64,000 nt of DNA from Planotetraspora kaengkrachanensis (GCF_016862895.1 NZ_BONV01000001.1:434001-498000), one strand, 5' to 3'. Shown: positions 16,759-25,052, counted from the stretch's first letter. The notes: a model not told the origin generated them from the sequence alone. Made by a program: numbers and translations.

Positions 16759-16862
16759 ACCCAAGACAGCCATCATCACACCCAAGACAGCCATGATCAC
16801 CCCCAAGACAAGCGTGATCACCCCCAAACAGGCATGATCACACTCAATGCATGCGTGATCAC
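16751..16862 (+). repeat. Six TGATCAC sites at 21-bp spacing upstream of the aminotransferase
   Basis: RTGATCAC (second copy ATCATCAC) starts at 16751, 16772, 16793, 16814, 16834 and 16855: steps of 21, 21, 21, 20 and 21. Each unit continues ACCCAAGACAG-like. The last site is 16 bases before the ATG at 16878. The 21-base period equals two helical turns, so a protein bound at each TGATCA would sit on one face. It is also seven codons; read in frame from 16751 it would give an MITPKTA-type heptad repeat ending at 16837. Confidence 0.9.
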
Positions 16863-16877
16863 ACCTAATGAGGCAGC

Positions 16878-18215
16878 ATGCCTTACATGCTCGACCGGAA
16901 CCGCCTCCACGACCTGCTCGAACGCGAGCGCCAGACCTACGAGACCCGGCTGCCGCGCAGCAGAGCGGCCTACGACGGCGCCGGCTCCCTTCTGGGTCGT
17001 GTGCCGATGACCTGGATGAACAAGTCCGCCGGGCGCTTCCCCGCCTACCTCGACGAGGCGCGCGGCGCCCGCGTACGCGACATCGACGGCTTCGAGTACG
17101 TCGACTTCTGCCTCGGCGACACCGGCGCGATGGCCGGCCACTCCCCCGAGCCCGTCATGCGTGCCGTAAGAGACCGGCTGGGGTTCACGGCGATGCTGCC
17201 GAGCGAGGACGCGGAGCGGGTCGGGGCCGAGCTGACCCGCCGGTTCAAGGTCGGCCTGTGGAGCTTCAGCCTGACCGCGACCGACGCCAACCGGTGGGCC
17301 ATCCGGCTGGCACGCCAGATCACCGGCAGGCCCAAGATCCTGGTGTTCAACTTCTGCTATCACGGCAGCGTGGACGAGACGGTCGTCACGCTCGGCCCCG
17401 GCGGCGTCACGCTGCCCCGCCCCGGCAACGTCGGCCCGCCCGTCGATCCCGCGCTGACCACCCGGGTCGTCGAGTTCAACGATCTGGACGCCCTGGACCG
17501 GGCGCTGTCCCACGGCGACGTCGCCTGCGTCCTGATGGAGCCCGCGCTGACCAACATCGGCATCGTGCTGCCGGACCCGGGATTCCTGCCGGCCGTACGG
17601 GAACTGACCCGGCGGCACGGCACGCTGCTGATCAACGACGAGACCCACACGTTCTCGGCCGGCCCCGGCGGGTGCACCCGGGCGTGGGACCTCGAGCCCG
17701 ACATCGTGACCATCGGCAAGTCGATCGCCGGGGGCGTCCCGATCGGCGCGTACGGCGTCACGCGGGAGGTGGCCGACCGGATCCTCGCCGAGAAGGACGC
17801 CGACCTCGTCGACGTGGGCGGGGTCGGCGGCACGCTCGCGGGCAACGCCCTGTCCATCGCCGCCGCGCGGGCCACCCTCGAGGAGGTGCTGACGGACGAC
17901 GCCTTCGCCTACATGACCACGCTGGCGGCTCGCTTCACCGACGGCGTGGCCAAAGCGATCGAGGGACTGCCGTGGTCGGTCACTCAGCTCGGCGCCCGTA
18001 CGGAATATCGCTTCGGAGTGCCGAGGAACGGCGGGGAGTCCGCGGCGGCAGGCGACGACGAACTGGACGACTACTTCCACCTCTACCTGCACAACCGCGG
18101 CGTGCTGATGACGCCCTTCCACAACATGGCCCTGATGTGCCCATCGACCACCACCGAGGACGTCGACCTGCACACCGCGCTGTTCACGTCGGCCGTCAGG
18201 GAACTCACAGGTTGA
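16878..18215 (+). CDS. Class III (PLP-dependent) aminotransferase
   Basis: 445 residues, fold type I. The cofactor lysine is Lys281 in TIGKSIAGGVPIGAYG. LINDETHTFSAGPGG holds the Asp that contacts the pyridine ring, and FNFCYHGSVDETV the aromatic/His pair. It resembles glutamate-1-semialdehyde mutase-like aminotransferases, but the N-terminal GRVPMTWMNKSAGRFPAYLDEARG is typical of a group that acts on amino acids or amino alcohols; the substrate is unknown. GAGG lies 6 bases before the ATG. The upstream 21-bp site array probably controls it. Confidence 0.88.
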   Translation: MPYMLDRNRLHDLLERERQTYETRLPRSRAAYDGAGSLLGRVPMTWMNKSAGRFPAYLDEARGARVRDIDGFEYVDFCLGDTGAMAGHSPEPVMRAVRDRLGFTAMLPSEDAERVGAELTRRFKVGLWSFSLTATDANRWAIRLARQITGRPKILVFNFCYHGSVDETVVTLGPGGVTLPRPGNVGPPVDPALTTRVVEFNDLDALDRALSHGDVACVLMEPALTNIGIVLPDPGFLPAVRELTRRHGTLLINDETHTFSAGPGGCTRAWDLEPDIVTIGKSIAGGVPIGAYGVTREVADRILAEKDADLVDVGGVGGTLAGNALSIAAARATLEEVLTDDAFAYMTTLAARFTDGVAKAIEGLPWSVTQLGARTEYRFGVPRNGGESAAAGDDELDDYFHLYLHNRGVLMTPFHNMALMCPSTTTEDVDLHTALFTSAVRELTG

Positions 18216-18255
18216 GGGCCCTGGTTTCCGCGATCACGTCACACATAATCGGGAT

Positions 18256-19083
18256 ATGACTAGTGCACTGGTGCTCGGTGGCGGTGGAGTCGCCGGGATC
18301 GCCTGGGAGGCCGGGGTCGTCGCGGGCCTGCGCGAGCGCGGGGTGGACCTCGGCACCGCCGACCGGATCATCGGAACCTCTGCGGGCTCGGTCACGGGCA
18401 CGCTCCTCGCCACGGGAGCCGATCTGGAGGCCGCCGTCGGCCGCCAGGTGACCGTCGACAACGGCCCCGCCCCCACGGTCGCCTCCGAGGCCGTGATGGA
18501 GGCCTTCGCCATCCTGTTCGACCCCAATCTCGACCCCCAGGAGGCGCGGCGGAGGGTCGGCCAGATGGCCCTCGCGGCGCCCACCGGGCCCGCGACCGCC
18601 CGCATCGAGAGGGTCGGCGACCGGCTTCCGATCAAGGAGTGGCCCGACCGCGAACTCCTGATCACCTCGGTGAACGCCGCCACCGGCGAGTTCGTCGTCT
18701 GGGACAAGGACTCCGGCATCCCTCTGGTGCTCGCCGTCGCGTCGAGCTGCGCGGTGCCCATGGTCTACCCGCCCGTCGAGATCGCGGGCGAGCGTTACGT
18801 CGACGGCGGGGTGCGCTCCCCCACGAACGCCGACCTGGCCTCCGGCGCCGGCACCGTGGTGGTGCTGGAACCACTGGGCGCCATGTCCCCCCGCGCCATG
18901 CTGGAGGCGGAGTTGCTCGCCGTCGGTACGGCGAAGACGCTCGTGGTCCAGCCGGACGAGGCGACGGTGGCCGTTTTCGGGGACAACGTCCTCGATCCGG
19001 GGTTGTGGGGCCCCGCGTACAAGGCGGGCGTGGCCCAGAGCGAAACGCTGGCCGAGTCGGTCGCCGCGGTGTGGAACGCGTGA
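18256..19083 (+). CDS. Patatin-like phospholipase family protein
   Basis: 275 residues. LVLGGGGVAGIAWEAG is the oxyanion loop, GTSAG (40-44) carries nucleophile Ser42, and YVDGGVRSPTNADL holds the catalytic Asp183: a complete Ser-Asp dyad. Patatin-like enzymes are lipid acyl hydrolases; in actinomycetes many are of unknown substrate. No signal peptide is seen. It begins 40 bases after the aminotransferase and may share its transcript. Confidence 0.9.
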   Translation: MTSALVLGGGGVAGIAWEAGVVAGLRERGVDLGTADRIIGTSAGSVTGTLLATGADLEAAVGRQVTVDNGPAPTVASEAVMEAFAILFDPNLDPQEARRRVGQMALAAPTGPATARIERVGDRLPIKEWPDRELLITSVNAATGEFVVWDKDSGIPLVLAVASSCAVPMVYPPVEIAGERYVDGGVRSPTNADLASGAGTVVVLEPLGAMSPRAMLEAELLAVGTAKTLVVQPDEATVAVFGDNVLDPGLWGPAYKAGVAQSETLAESVAAVWNA

Positions 19084-19135
19084 AAGCAGGCCGCGCCTGA
19101 CACATGGTGGCAGGAATTCAGGTCAGGATGCCCTC

Positions 19136-19555
19136 ATGGACGACATCCGTGAGATCAACCGGAAGACGATCGACGACTTTCGCGCCCATGAGGGCGGCGG
19201 GCCCTTCGAGGGCCGGCCGATCCTGCTGTTGACCACGCGCGGACGCAGCACCGGCAGACCGCACACCACCCCGATGATGTTCATGCGGGACGGGGACAGG
19301 CTCGTGGTCTTCGCCTCCAACGCGGGGGCCACCGCGCATACGGACTGGTTCCACAACCTCCTCGCCGAGCCCAAGGTCACCGTGGAGATCGGGCCGGAGG
19401 TGTACATCGCGATCGCGACGGTCACCTCGGGCGAGGAGCGGGACCGCCTCTGGACGGCCGCCAAGCGGGACTACTCCTTCTTCGCCGATCATGAGAAGAC
19501 GGCCGCTCCGCGCGAGATCCCGGTGGTCGTCCTGGACCGCATTCCGGAGATCTGA
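19136..19555 (+). CDS. DDN-type nitroreductase (deazaflavin F420-dependent)
   Basis: 139 residues. PILLLTTRGRSTGRPHTTPMMFMRDGDRLVVFAS followed by HTDWFHNLLAEPKVTVEIG is the split-barrel fold of the M. tuberculosis Ddn family, which uses F420H2 to reduce quinones or nitro compounds. Its presence supports an F420-making actinomycete. The last nine codons lie in a 73-bp repeat whose second copy is at 20239-20311. Confidence 0.9.
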   Translation: MDDIREINRKTIDDFRAHEGGGPFEGRPILLLTTRGRSTGRPHTTPMMFMRDGDRLVVFASNAGATAHTDWFHNLLAEPKVTVEIGPEVYIAIATVTSGEERDRLWTAAKRDYSFFADHEKTAAPREIPVVVLDRIPEI

Positions 19556-19603
19556 ACAGCTTGTCATGATTCGGCGGAGCACGCGGGTGACAGGAGGCCG
19601 GCC
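19531..19603 (+). repeat. 73-bp direct repeat, copy 1 (3' end of the DDN gene)
   Basis: It matches 20239-20311 with 7 mismatches and no gaps. It spans the last codons of the DDN-type gene plus 48 bases beyond the stop. Confidence 0.9.
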
Positions 19604-19686
19604 GCGAGAAGTCGGCCTCCCGTGCCTGGTCGCCTCACCGGCATCTCGTGGCAGGTCCAAGCCGGCCACGTCGAGGCTGAGGGCGG

Positions 19687-20127
19687 TCAGGCGACGGCCT
19701 CCGGCAGGCACAAGCCGAGCTGGCTGAGCAACTCCAGCTGATCGTAATACTCCCGATCGCTGATGATCAGCCCGTCCTCGATGGTGCACATCCCGGCTGC
19801 GCGAACCGCGATGCGATGCTCGGTGGCCGGCAACGCCGACCCTCCGGGCAGCAGGAACGGCCCGCGATGTGTCCCAGTCATGACGTACTCGGAGACGGCC
19901 GAGATTGCCGGGTCGTAAACGGGGACTTTGCACCACGGCGTGAGATGGAGATCGGGAAAGGCCTCGAGCAGGTGCTCGAAGTACCAGCCGATCTGGTCGT
20001 GCCCCTCGGCTGTGCCCACCGGGCCGACGTAGACGGCGTCCGGGGCGAAGCACCGCATGGTCGCCTCGAGATCGTGATCGTTCAGAGCGTCGATCACTCG
20101 ATCTTTCAATTCTCGAGCGGTGATCAT
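19687..20127 (-). CDS. SnoaL-like/ester cyclase family protein
   Basis: 146 residues of the NTF2-like cone fold: VIDALNDHDLEATMRCFAPDAVYVGPVGTAEGHDQIGWYFEHLLEAFPDLHLTP is typical of SnoaL-like polyketide cyclase relatives, and EHRIAVRAAGMCTIEDGLIISDREYYDQLELLSQLGL matches the C-terminal strand-helix. Activity is not predictable. ATG 20127 has GGGGGAG upstream. It lies between two copies of a 73-bp direct repeat, so it may have arrived with, or been bracketed by, a duplication. Confidence 0.82.
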   Translation of the reverse strand: MITARELKDRVIDALNDHDLEATMRCFAPDAVYVGPVGTAEGHDQIGWYFEHLLEAFPDLHLTPWCKVPVYDPAISAVSEYVMTGTHRGPFLLPGGSALPATEHRIAVRAAGMCTIEDGLIISDREYYDQLELLSQLGLCLPEAVA

Positions 20128-20238
20128 AATCGTCGCTCCCCCCGATGCGAGCGGCACCAGCTCATATGGCAACAATGCTACTCCGGGGTAACCGGACGGG
20201 CCGGTCAGCGGTGACGCCCCCGGACGGCCGCCCCTCTT

Positions 20239-20311
20239 CCTGGAATGCGTTCCGGAGATCTGAACAGCTCGTCATGAATCGGCGGAGCACGCCGGTGACA
20301 GGAGCCCGGCC
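20239..20311 (+). repeat. 73-bp direct repeat, copy 2
   Basis: This is a displaced copy of the 3' end of the DDN-type gene and following bases (see 19531-19603). It sits directly in front of the symporter remnant. Confidence 0.9.
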
Positions 20312-20320
20312 GGGGGTATG

Positions 20321-20942
20321 GCCGCCAACGGCGCGCAGTACGGGCTGATGACCGTCCACTACTGGGGTCGGCGCGGTCCCCGCGATGGTGTTCCTCTGCG
20401 TCGTCATGATGCCGTTCTACTACCGGTCGAAGGTGCACAGCGTCCCCGAGTTCATGCGCAGGCGGTTCAACGGGGCGACACAGTTGTTCAACGCCGCGAC
20501 GTTCGCTATCGCGCAGATCCTCATCGCCGGGATCAACCTCTACGCGCTCGCGCTCGTCATGGAGGCACTGCTCGGCTGGCCGCTCTGGCTGTCGATCGTC
20601 GTCTCCGCGGCGATCGTGCTGGCGTACATCACGCTCGGCGGCCTGTCCTCGGCGATCTACAACGAGGTCATGCAGTTCTTCGTCATCGTCGCGGGGCTCG
20701 TCCCGGTCGTGGTCATCGGGCTGATCCGCGTCGGCGGCTTCTCCGGCCTCGGCGAGAAGGTCTGGCAGAGCGTGCTGGGTGAGGGCGGTCTGCAGAACTG
20801 GGCACAGACCGGGGGCACTGACAATCCCTCGGTGCCGGCTGGATCGGCATCGTCTTCAGCCTCGGCTTCGTGCTCTCCTTCAGCTACTGGACGACGAACT
20901 TCACCGAGGTCCAGCGCGCCCTGTCCGCGCGCAACACCAGTC
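20321..20942 (+). pseudogene. Sodium:solute symporter (SSS family) remnant, two frameshifts
   Basis: Three frames spell one protein: AANGAQYGLMTVHYW, then VFLCVVMMPFYYRSKVHSVPEFMRRRFNG through IVVSAAIVLAYITLGGLSSAIYNEVMQFFVIVAGLVPVV to GGTDNP, then GAGWIGIVFSLGFVLSFSYWTTNFTEVQRALSARNTS. An extra G near 20364 and a lost C near 20830 break the frame. The first helices and the whole C-terminal half are missing; the remnant ends at the next gene's 3' end. It is non-functional. Confidence 0.9.
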
Positions 20943-20954
20943 CGGTCTCGGCCG

Positions 20955-21362
20955 CTACTGGCCGTCGGGGTCTTCCCCGGTGGTGTCCTGGTCGAGCTTG
21001 GAGACCTGGTAGAAGGCGATGGCCCAGCCGGTTCCGGTCCGTTTCAGCAGGATGCTGAGGTAGACGTTGATCGTGGGGCGGTCGGTGAAGGAGAAGTCGA
21101 CGCTCAGGTATCCGAGGACGAGGTCGTCGGAGAGGCGCCTGGTCTCCAGGACCCGGTACTCGGCGGTCAGGCCGGGCGGCTGGGAGTCGTAGTAGGCGGC
21201 GATGCCGGGACGTCCGATGCTGTAGGGGTGCATTCCCTGGAAGATGGCGTCGTCGGTGAAGTGGGCGGCCACCTGGTCGGGCTGGTGCTTGTCGACGGCG
21301 GCCTTCCAGCCGTCGAGGACGCCGCGCAGGATCGTCTCGCTGTCCGCGGTGTTCTGGTTCAT
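20955..21362 (-). CDS. SgcJ/EcaC-type NTF2-like protein
   Basis: 135 residues. LRGVLDGWKAAVDKHQPDQVAAHFTDDAIFQGMHPYSIGRPGIAAYYDSQPPGLTAEYRVLE and VDFSFTDRPTINVYLSILLKRTGTGWAIAFYQVSKL mark the SnoaL/NTF2 cone fold, in the group annotated 'SgcJ/EcaC family oxidoreductase'. It lies 33 bases downstream of the SDR gene, so the two are one operon. GGGAG lies before the ATG. Confidence 0.85.
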   Translation of the reverse strand: MNQNTADSETILRGVLDGWKAAVDKHQPDQVAAHFTDDAIFQGMHPYSIGRPGIAAYYDSQPPGLTAEYRVLETRRLSDDLVLGYLSVDFSFTDRPTINVYLSILLKRTGTGWAIAFYQVSKLDQDTTGEDPDGQ

Positions 21363-21395
21363 GGTGGTGCTCCCGGAAGGAGTGGGTGGGCGCGG

Positions 21396-22109
21396 TCAGT
21401 GGCCGGCGCTCATGCCGCCGTCCACGTGAAGGATCTCGCCGGTGACGAACGGCGCGTTCTCCAGGTAGACGACCGCCTCGACGACGTCGTGGATCTCGCC
21501 CATGCGGCCGACGGGCTGCAGGTCGGCGAGGAACTGGTGGGTCTGCGGGTCGTGCATCGGGGTGCGGGTGGTGCCTGGAGAGACGGCGTTGGCCCGGATG
21601 CCGCGAGTGGCGTACTCGATGGCGAGGGACTTGGTGGCGGACTGCAGGCCGCCCTTGGTCAGCGCGGCGAGGACGGACGGGACTCGGGAGTCGGGGTTGT
21701 CGACGATGCTGGCGGAGATGTTGACGATGTGCCCGCCGCCCTGGGCGAGCATCTGGCCGACGGCGAGCTGGGTGAGGTGGAAGAACCCGGCCAGGTTGAT
21801 CCTGGTTACTGTGGCGTAATCCTCGGCGGTGTAGTCGGTGAACGGCTTGGCGACGTAGACGCCCGCGTTGTTGACCAGGGTGTCGACGCGGCCGAACCGC
21901 TCGACGGCCGCGGAGATCACCCGTTCGGCGGTGGCCGGGTCGGCGATGTCGCCCTGGACCGCGAGGACGCCCGCGTCCTCGGCGGGGGGGATGGTGCGCG
22001 AGGTGGCGACGACCGCGTGGCCGAGCTTGCGGTAGGCCTCGACCAGGCCCGCGCCGATACCCTGCGAGGCCCCGGTGATGACGGCAACCTTTTGATTCTG
22101 CATGCTCAT
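21396..22109 (-). CDS. SDR family oxidoreductase lacking the catalytic tyrosine
   Basis: 237 residues. TGASQGIGAG (12-21) is the cofactor loop; NNAGVY, IVNISAS and the C-terminal VTGEILHVDGGMSAGH are standard for classical SDRs. The usual YxxxK is replaced: Lys152 is present but the Tyr position (148) is Ala (VLAALTKGG). This divergent sub-group may use another residue or be inactive. CCGGAGGA precedes the ATG. It is first gene of an operon with the NTF2-like gene at 20955. Confidence 0.88.
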   Translation of the reverse strand: MSMQNQKVAVITGASQGIGAGLVEAYRKLGHAVVATSRTIPPAEDAGVLAVQGDIADPATAERVISAAVERFGRVDTLVNNAGVYVAKPFTDYTAEDYATVTRINLAGFFHLTQLAVGQMLAQGGGHIVNISASIVDNPDSRVPSVLAALTKGGLQSATKSLAIEYATRGIRANAVSPGTTRTPMHDPQTHQFLADLQPVGRMGEIHDVVEAVVYLENAPFVTGEILHVDGGMSAGH

Positions 22110-22344
22110 GACATTCCTCCGGATGCTCGACCGAGCGCGAGCACGGGCTCAGTGATGGGATGGGATTCCTCGACCTCGGCTGCCGCCGCCGGTCGACTAT
22201 TGCCCTCTGTTCGTGTCGCGACCCCGTCGTTGTCTTACGTCTGGGCGGACCACCTGCTCGATGCCGAGGAGCATGCACCACGTAGCACGAGCTGACACCC
22301 CAGACGATTACGGGGCAAAGGTTGCTGGACGCGGCACTAGATCA

Positions 22345-22482
22345 CGTGCCAGATGCGTGCCAGATTGAACGGCGATCAGCGGGGACCGACGGGGAGTCAC
22401 GGGGACTCGACCAGCCCTGAGCTGCACTCCCTGTCTCCCAGCTCAGAGGGGGTAGATCAGTAGCCGATTCCCAAGCTGACAG
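22345..22482 (+). repeat. 138-bp direct repeat, copy 1
   Basis: It matches 24709-24836 apart from a 10-base indel and scattered changes. It begins CGTGCCAGATGCGTGCC and ends GATTCCCAAGCTGACAG. The style resembles the ends of integrative elements near tRNA sites. The rest of 22110-22531 has no gene. Confidence 0.92.
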
Positions 22483-22531
22483 CACGTGTTCAAGCGTCCC
22501 CACGCGGTCTGGGTACGGCGGCCGGCCTTTG

Positions 22532-23773
22532 TCACCCCAGGATCGAAGCGGCCCTTGCGTATGCCTGACTGGCCAGGTCGGCAAGCATGGCCTGTTCGCT
22601 GGCCCAGGCGTCGGGATTGTCTGCCGTGAAGGGGCGCGCGACGAGGCGCACCTCGATGAGGTAGTCGCCGTGGCGGATCAGGGCGGCCCAGGTCACCGGA
22701 TAAGCTCCGGATGGGTCCCGGAGGCGGTATCCCCACGCGCCCGCGGGACGTGGGAGCGCGACCTGCTCATAGCGGTCCGTCCACGTGTTCTGCCCATCGG
22801 TCAGCCGTACGGTGGCACACTGCCCGGGAGGGGCGGCCGCCAGTTGGTCCAGGGCGGGTGCGGAGGCGTACACGATCGACTCGCTCATCATCGGCCCACC
22901 GAAGGCGCCGTTGGTGGTGTCGACGAGGAAGGCGCCGCCGAGTACGCCGTGGGACTCGTTCTTCAAGGGGGCGGCGCTCCAGACGCCCTGGGTCCACTGC
23001 CGGCACTCCGGGTGGTCGACAGGCCGGGCGCCGATCTGCGTCTGGCCAATGGTCGCGATCCGCGCGTTGGTGAACGGCGCCGCCTCAGGTGGCAGCTGGT
23101 CCATGGTCTTCGCGCCGTGGAACCGCGTCAGCAGTGCCCGCCGGACGAGGTTGCCTCGGCTTCTGGCAGGCCAGGCCACTACAGGAGGTGGCGGGGTCGC
23201 CGGGATCGTCATGTCCAGATGGAGGCAGGTCGGCGGCGCGCAGGATGCGGAACTGGCAGGTAAGGGCGTCGATGGGGCACTCGGCGATGCAGACCGCTTG
23301 GACACCAGAATGCTCCACCTGGCGCCCTGCGGACCGCTGACCTTAAGGCGGTATGACTGCTCAGTCTCCGGAATGGGCTTGTGGAGGTAACCGTCTGGCC
23401 CGTTCAAACCCACCCGCCCGTTTGAACACCCGAAGCTGACACCGGACGTCTGGCCCACGCGCTCACTGACCTCGATGGTGAGCTTGTCGGGCGATCCGAC
23501 ACAGGCGCCGACAACTTGGAATGCTCCCCCGACCTTGAATTCCCCGCTCCAGGATTGCGCCGTATCGTCGGCGTGGTGCAGAAGGATCTCGCCCTCGACA
23601 TTCTTGGTGAGATCGGGCAGCGACGATGTCTCGCCGGAAACGCCTGCTGTGGCGGGGATGTCTGGAGCGTTCATCGGCGCTGTGGAAGCCGGCGGCCTCG
23701 GGTTGTCGTCGCGATGTGATGAACATCCGGTAACGAGCGCTACGAACGCAGCGAACAGCGCGATTGTGCGCAT
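22532..23773 (-). CDS. Lipoprotein, possibly a chimera of two lipoprotein genes
   Basis: 413 residues. The signal ends in a lipobox (ALVTGC), so it is membrane-anchored and extracytoplasmic. The first ~180 residues form a beta-rich domain (EILLHHADDTAQSWSGEFKVGG…SYRLKVSGPQGARWSILV). A low-complexity Ser/Pro/Ala join follows. The last ~190 residues (ARIATIGQTQIGARP to ASEQAMLADLASQAYARAASILG) resemble the extracellular sensor-type domain of other actinobacterial lipoproteins. No function is known. ATG 23773 has a G-rich site upstream. Repeats flank it on both sides. Confidence 0.75.
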   Translation of the reverse strand: MRTIALFAAFVALVTGCSSHRDDNPRPPASTAPMNAPDIPATAGVSGETSSLPDLTKNVEGEILLHHADDTAQSWSGEFKVGGAFQVVGACVGSPDKLTIEVSERVGQTSGVSFGCSNGRVGLNGPDGYLHKPIPETEQSYRLKVSGPQGARWSILVSKRSASPSAPSTPLPASSASCAPPTCLHLDMTIPATPPPPVVAWPARSRGNLVRRALLTRFHGAKTMDQLPPEAAPFTNARIATIGQTQIGARPVDHPECRQWTQGVWSAAPLKNESHGVLGGAFLVDTTNGAFGGPMMSESIVYASAPALDQLAAAPPGQCATVRLTDGQNTWTDRYEQVALPRPAGAWGYRLRDPSGAYPVTWAALIRHGDYLIEVRLVARPFTADNPDAWASEQAMLADLASQAYARAASILG

Positions 23774-23947
23774 GCCACCCCCACGATGAGAAGCAACCAA
23801 GGCCGACGATTTACGACGAAAAAGGAAATATTCCGGCGGACCGACAGCCTAACGTCGCGCGCGGCACTTGCGGATCGCTACTTCTGCGGTGACGGACTCA
23901 GAGCCCGCCAGCCTGAGGGCACTCAACCGGCGTCCGGGCGTGCAGCC

Positions 23948-24090
23948 CTGTTCCGTCTCTGTTCCGGCGCAGAGCGAGAGATTCCCGAAACTGTTGGCAA
24001 CTGCTGGAACATGAAATCCCAGCTCCAAACCGTTTCCGGGGGCCGGCCGCAGGTCAGAGTAACGCTGGGATCAGAACCCGGCCTACAGGC
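23948..24090 (+). repeat. Dispersed ~140-bp repeat, copy 1
   Basis: It is highly similar to 57459-57592; the core GAAACTGTTGGCAACTGCTG and flanking ~60 bases are nearly identical. A 32-bp sub-repeat nearby (23891-23922) recurs at 24528-24559. It lies in the gene-free stretch 23774-24133. Confidence 0.9.
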
Positions 24091-24133
24091 CGACTCATCC
24101 GCTTCACCTTGCTCCATCTGCCCGTGACGGGTC

Positions 24134-24496
24134 TTAGGCTTGTTTGAGGACGGCCAGTAACCCGGTGAGCTCCCGAATTCGGTCTGGATGCCGAAGTTGG
24201 TAGGCATCAGCGATTGGCTGCCGCCGGCTGCCCATCTCCATCACGGCCGGGACGGCCGCGTTCTCTCGGATGCCACCGGCGCGGGTTTCCTCGGCTAGCC
24301 ATTCGCTGGTCGGCTGGTTGAACTGCAGGCGAGCTGCGACCGACCGGCGAGCATCTGCTAGGGCGGTAACCATCAATGCCGTCGGTGGAGGTGAGCCCAG
24401 ACCGGCTCCGAGGAATCCGATCAATGCCATACGTCGGCGTTCCTCTGGATCATCATTCGGCCGGTCCGGCATGCTGTCCTCCCCTTGGCTCGTCAT
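24134..24496 (-). CDS. Hypothetical protein, 120 aa
   Basis: The sequence opens MTSQGEDSMPDRPNDDPEERRRMALIGFLG and ends HPDRIRELTGLLAVLKQA. The RRRMALIGFLGAGLGSPP segment looks like the linker region of tetratricopeptide-containing XRE regulators, so it may be a fragment or small relative of one, but I cannot place it. It lies between repeat copies in a region of element scars. ATG 24472 (MPDRPN) is an alternative start. Confidence 0.5.
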   Translation of the reverse strand: MTSQGEDSMPDRPNDDPEERRRMALIGFLGAGLGSPPPTALMVTALADARRSVAARLQFNQPTSEWLAEETRAGGIRENAAVPAVMEMGSRRQPIADAYQLRHPDRIRELTGLLAVLKQA

Positions 24497-24708
24497 TGAC
24501 GATCAACCTATTACCGATGCCTACGGCGACCGACTCAGCGCCCGCCGGCCCGAGGGCACATTCAGGGCACATGGCAGCGTGATCAGGACGAGATGACGCG
24601 AAGCGCCGAGATGCCAAACCCGAAGGTCAGAGACATCATCGGCGCCCCAAAGGTGGTCAGCCACACCACCGTGGCAGTTCACGAACTACTGGTGCTGGCA
24701 CCGGGTCG

Positions 24709-24836
24709 CGTGCCAGATGCGTGCCAGATTGAACGGCGATCAGTGGGGACTCACGGGGACTCGACCAGCGCTGAGCTGCACCTCCTGTTTCCCAGCTCAG
24801 AGCATGTAGATCACTAGCCGATTCCCAAGCTGACAG
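24709..24836 (+). repeat. 128-bp direct repeat, copy 2
   Basis: This is the partner of 22345-22482. Its right end abuts the truncated membrane-protein fragment at 24843, marking a recombination junction. The stretch 24497-24708 holds no gene. Confidence 0.92.
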
Positions 24837-24842
24837 TGTGCC

Positions 24843-25052
24843 GTGTACGGAGTGATCCTCACGGTGACCGGCTTCCTCGACGGCTCGTCCGCCGTACACA
24901 AGGCGGAGGGCGTACGCATCAACCTGTGGACGGGACTCGTCACGCTCCTGGTGGCCGCCGTCTTCCTGGTCTGGGAGCGGGTTCGCCCCACCGACGGGCC
25001 CGAGTCTCACGAGTCTCCGGAGAATTCGGAGGACGGGCCGATCAGTGGGTGA
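24843..25052 (+). pseudogene. C-terminal fragment of a membrane protein
   Basis: 69 codons: YGVILTVTGFLDGSSAVHKAEGVRIN followed by one helix (WTGLVTLLVAAVFLVWERV) and an acidic tail. It reads as the tail of a larger actinobacterial membrane protein whose front was removed at the repeat end (24836). Its end overlaps the convergent substrate-binding protein gene by 11 bases. Confidence 0.6.

Noticed and set aside
16708-17010. 100-codon ORF rich in His/Asp across the 21-bp array
   Set aside because: It is a reading of the tandem repeat that then runs into the aminotransferase gene in another frame; no ribosome site.
24593-24817. 74-codon ORF in the right direct repeat
   Set aside because: It is composed largely of the repeat itself and shows no protein character.
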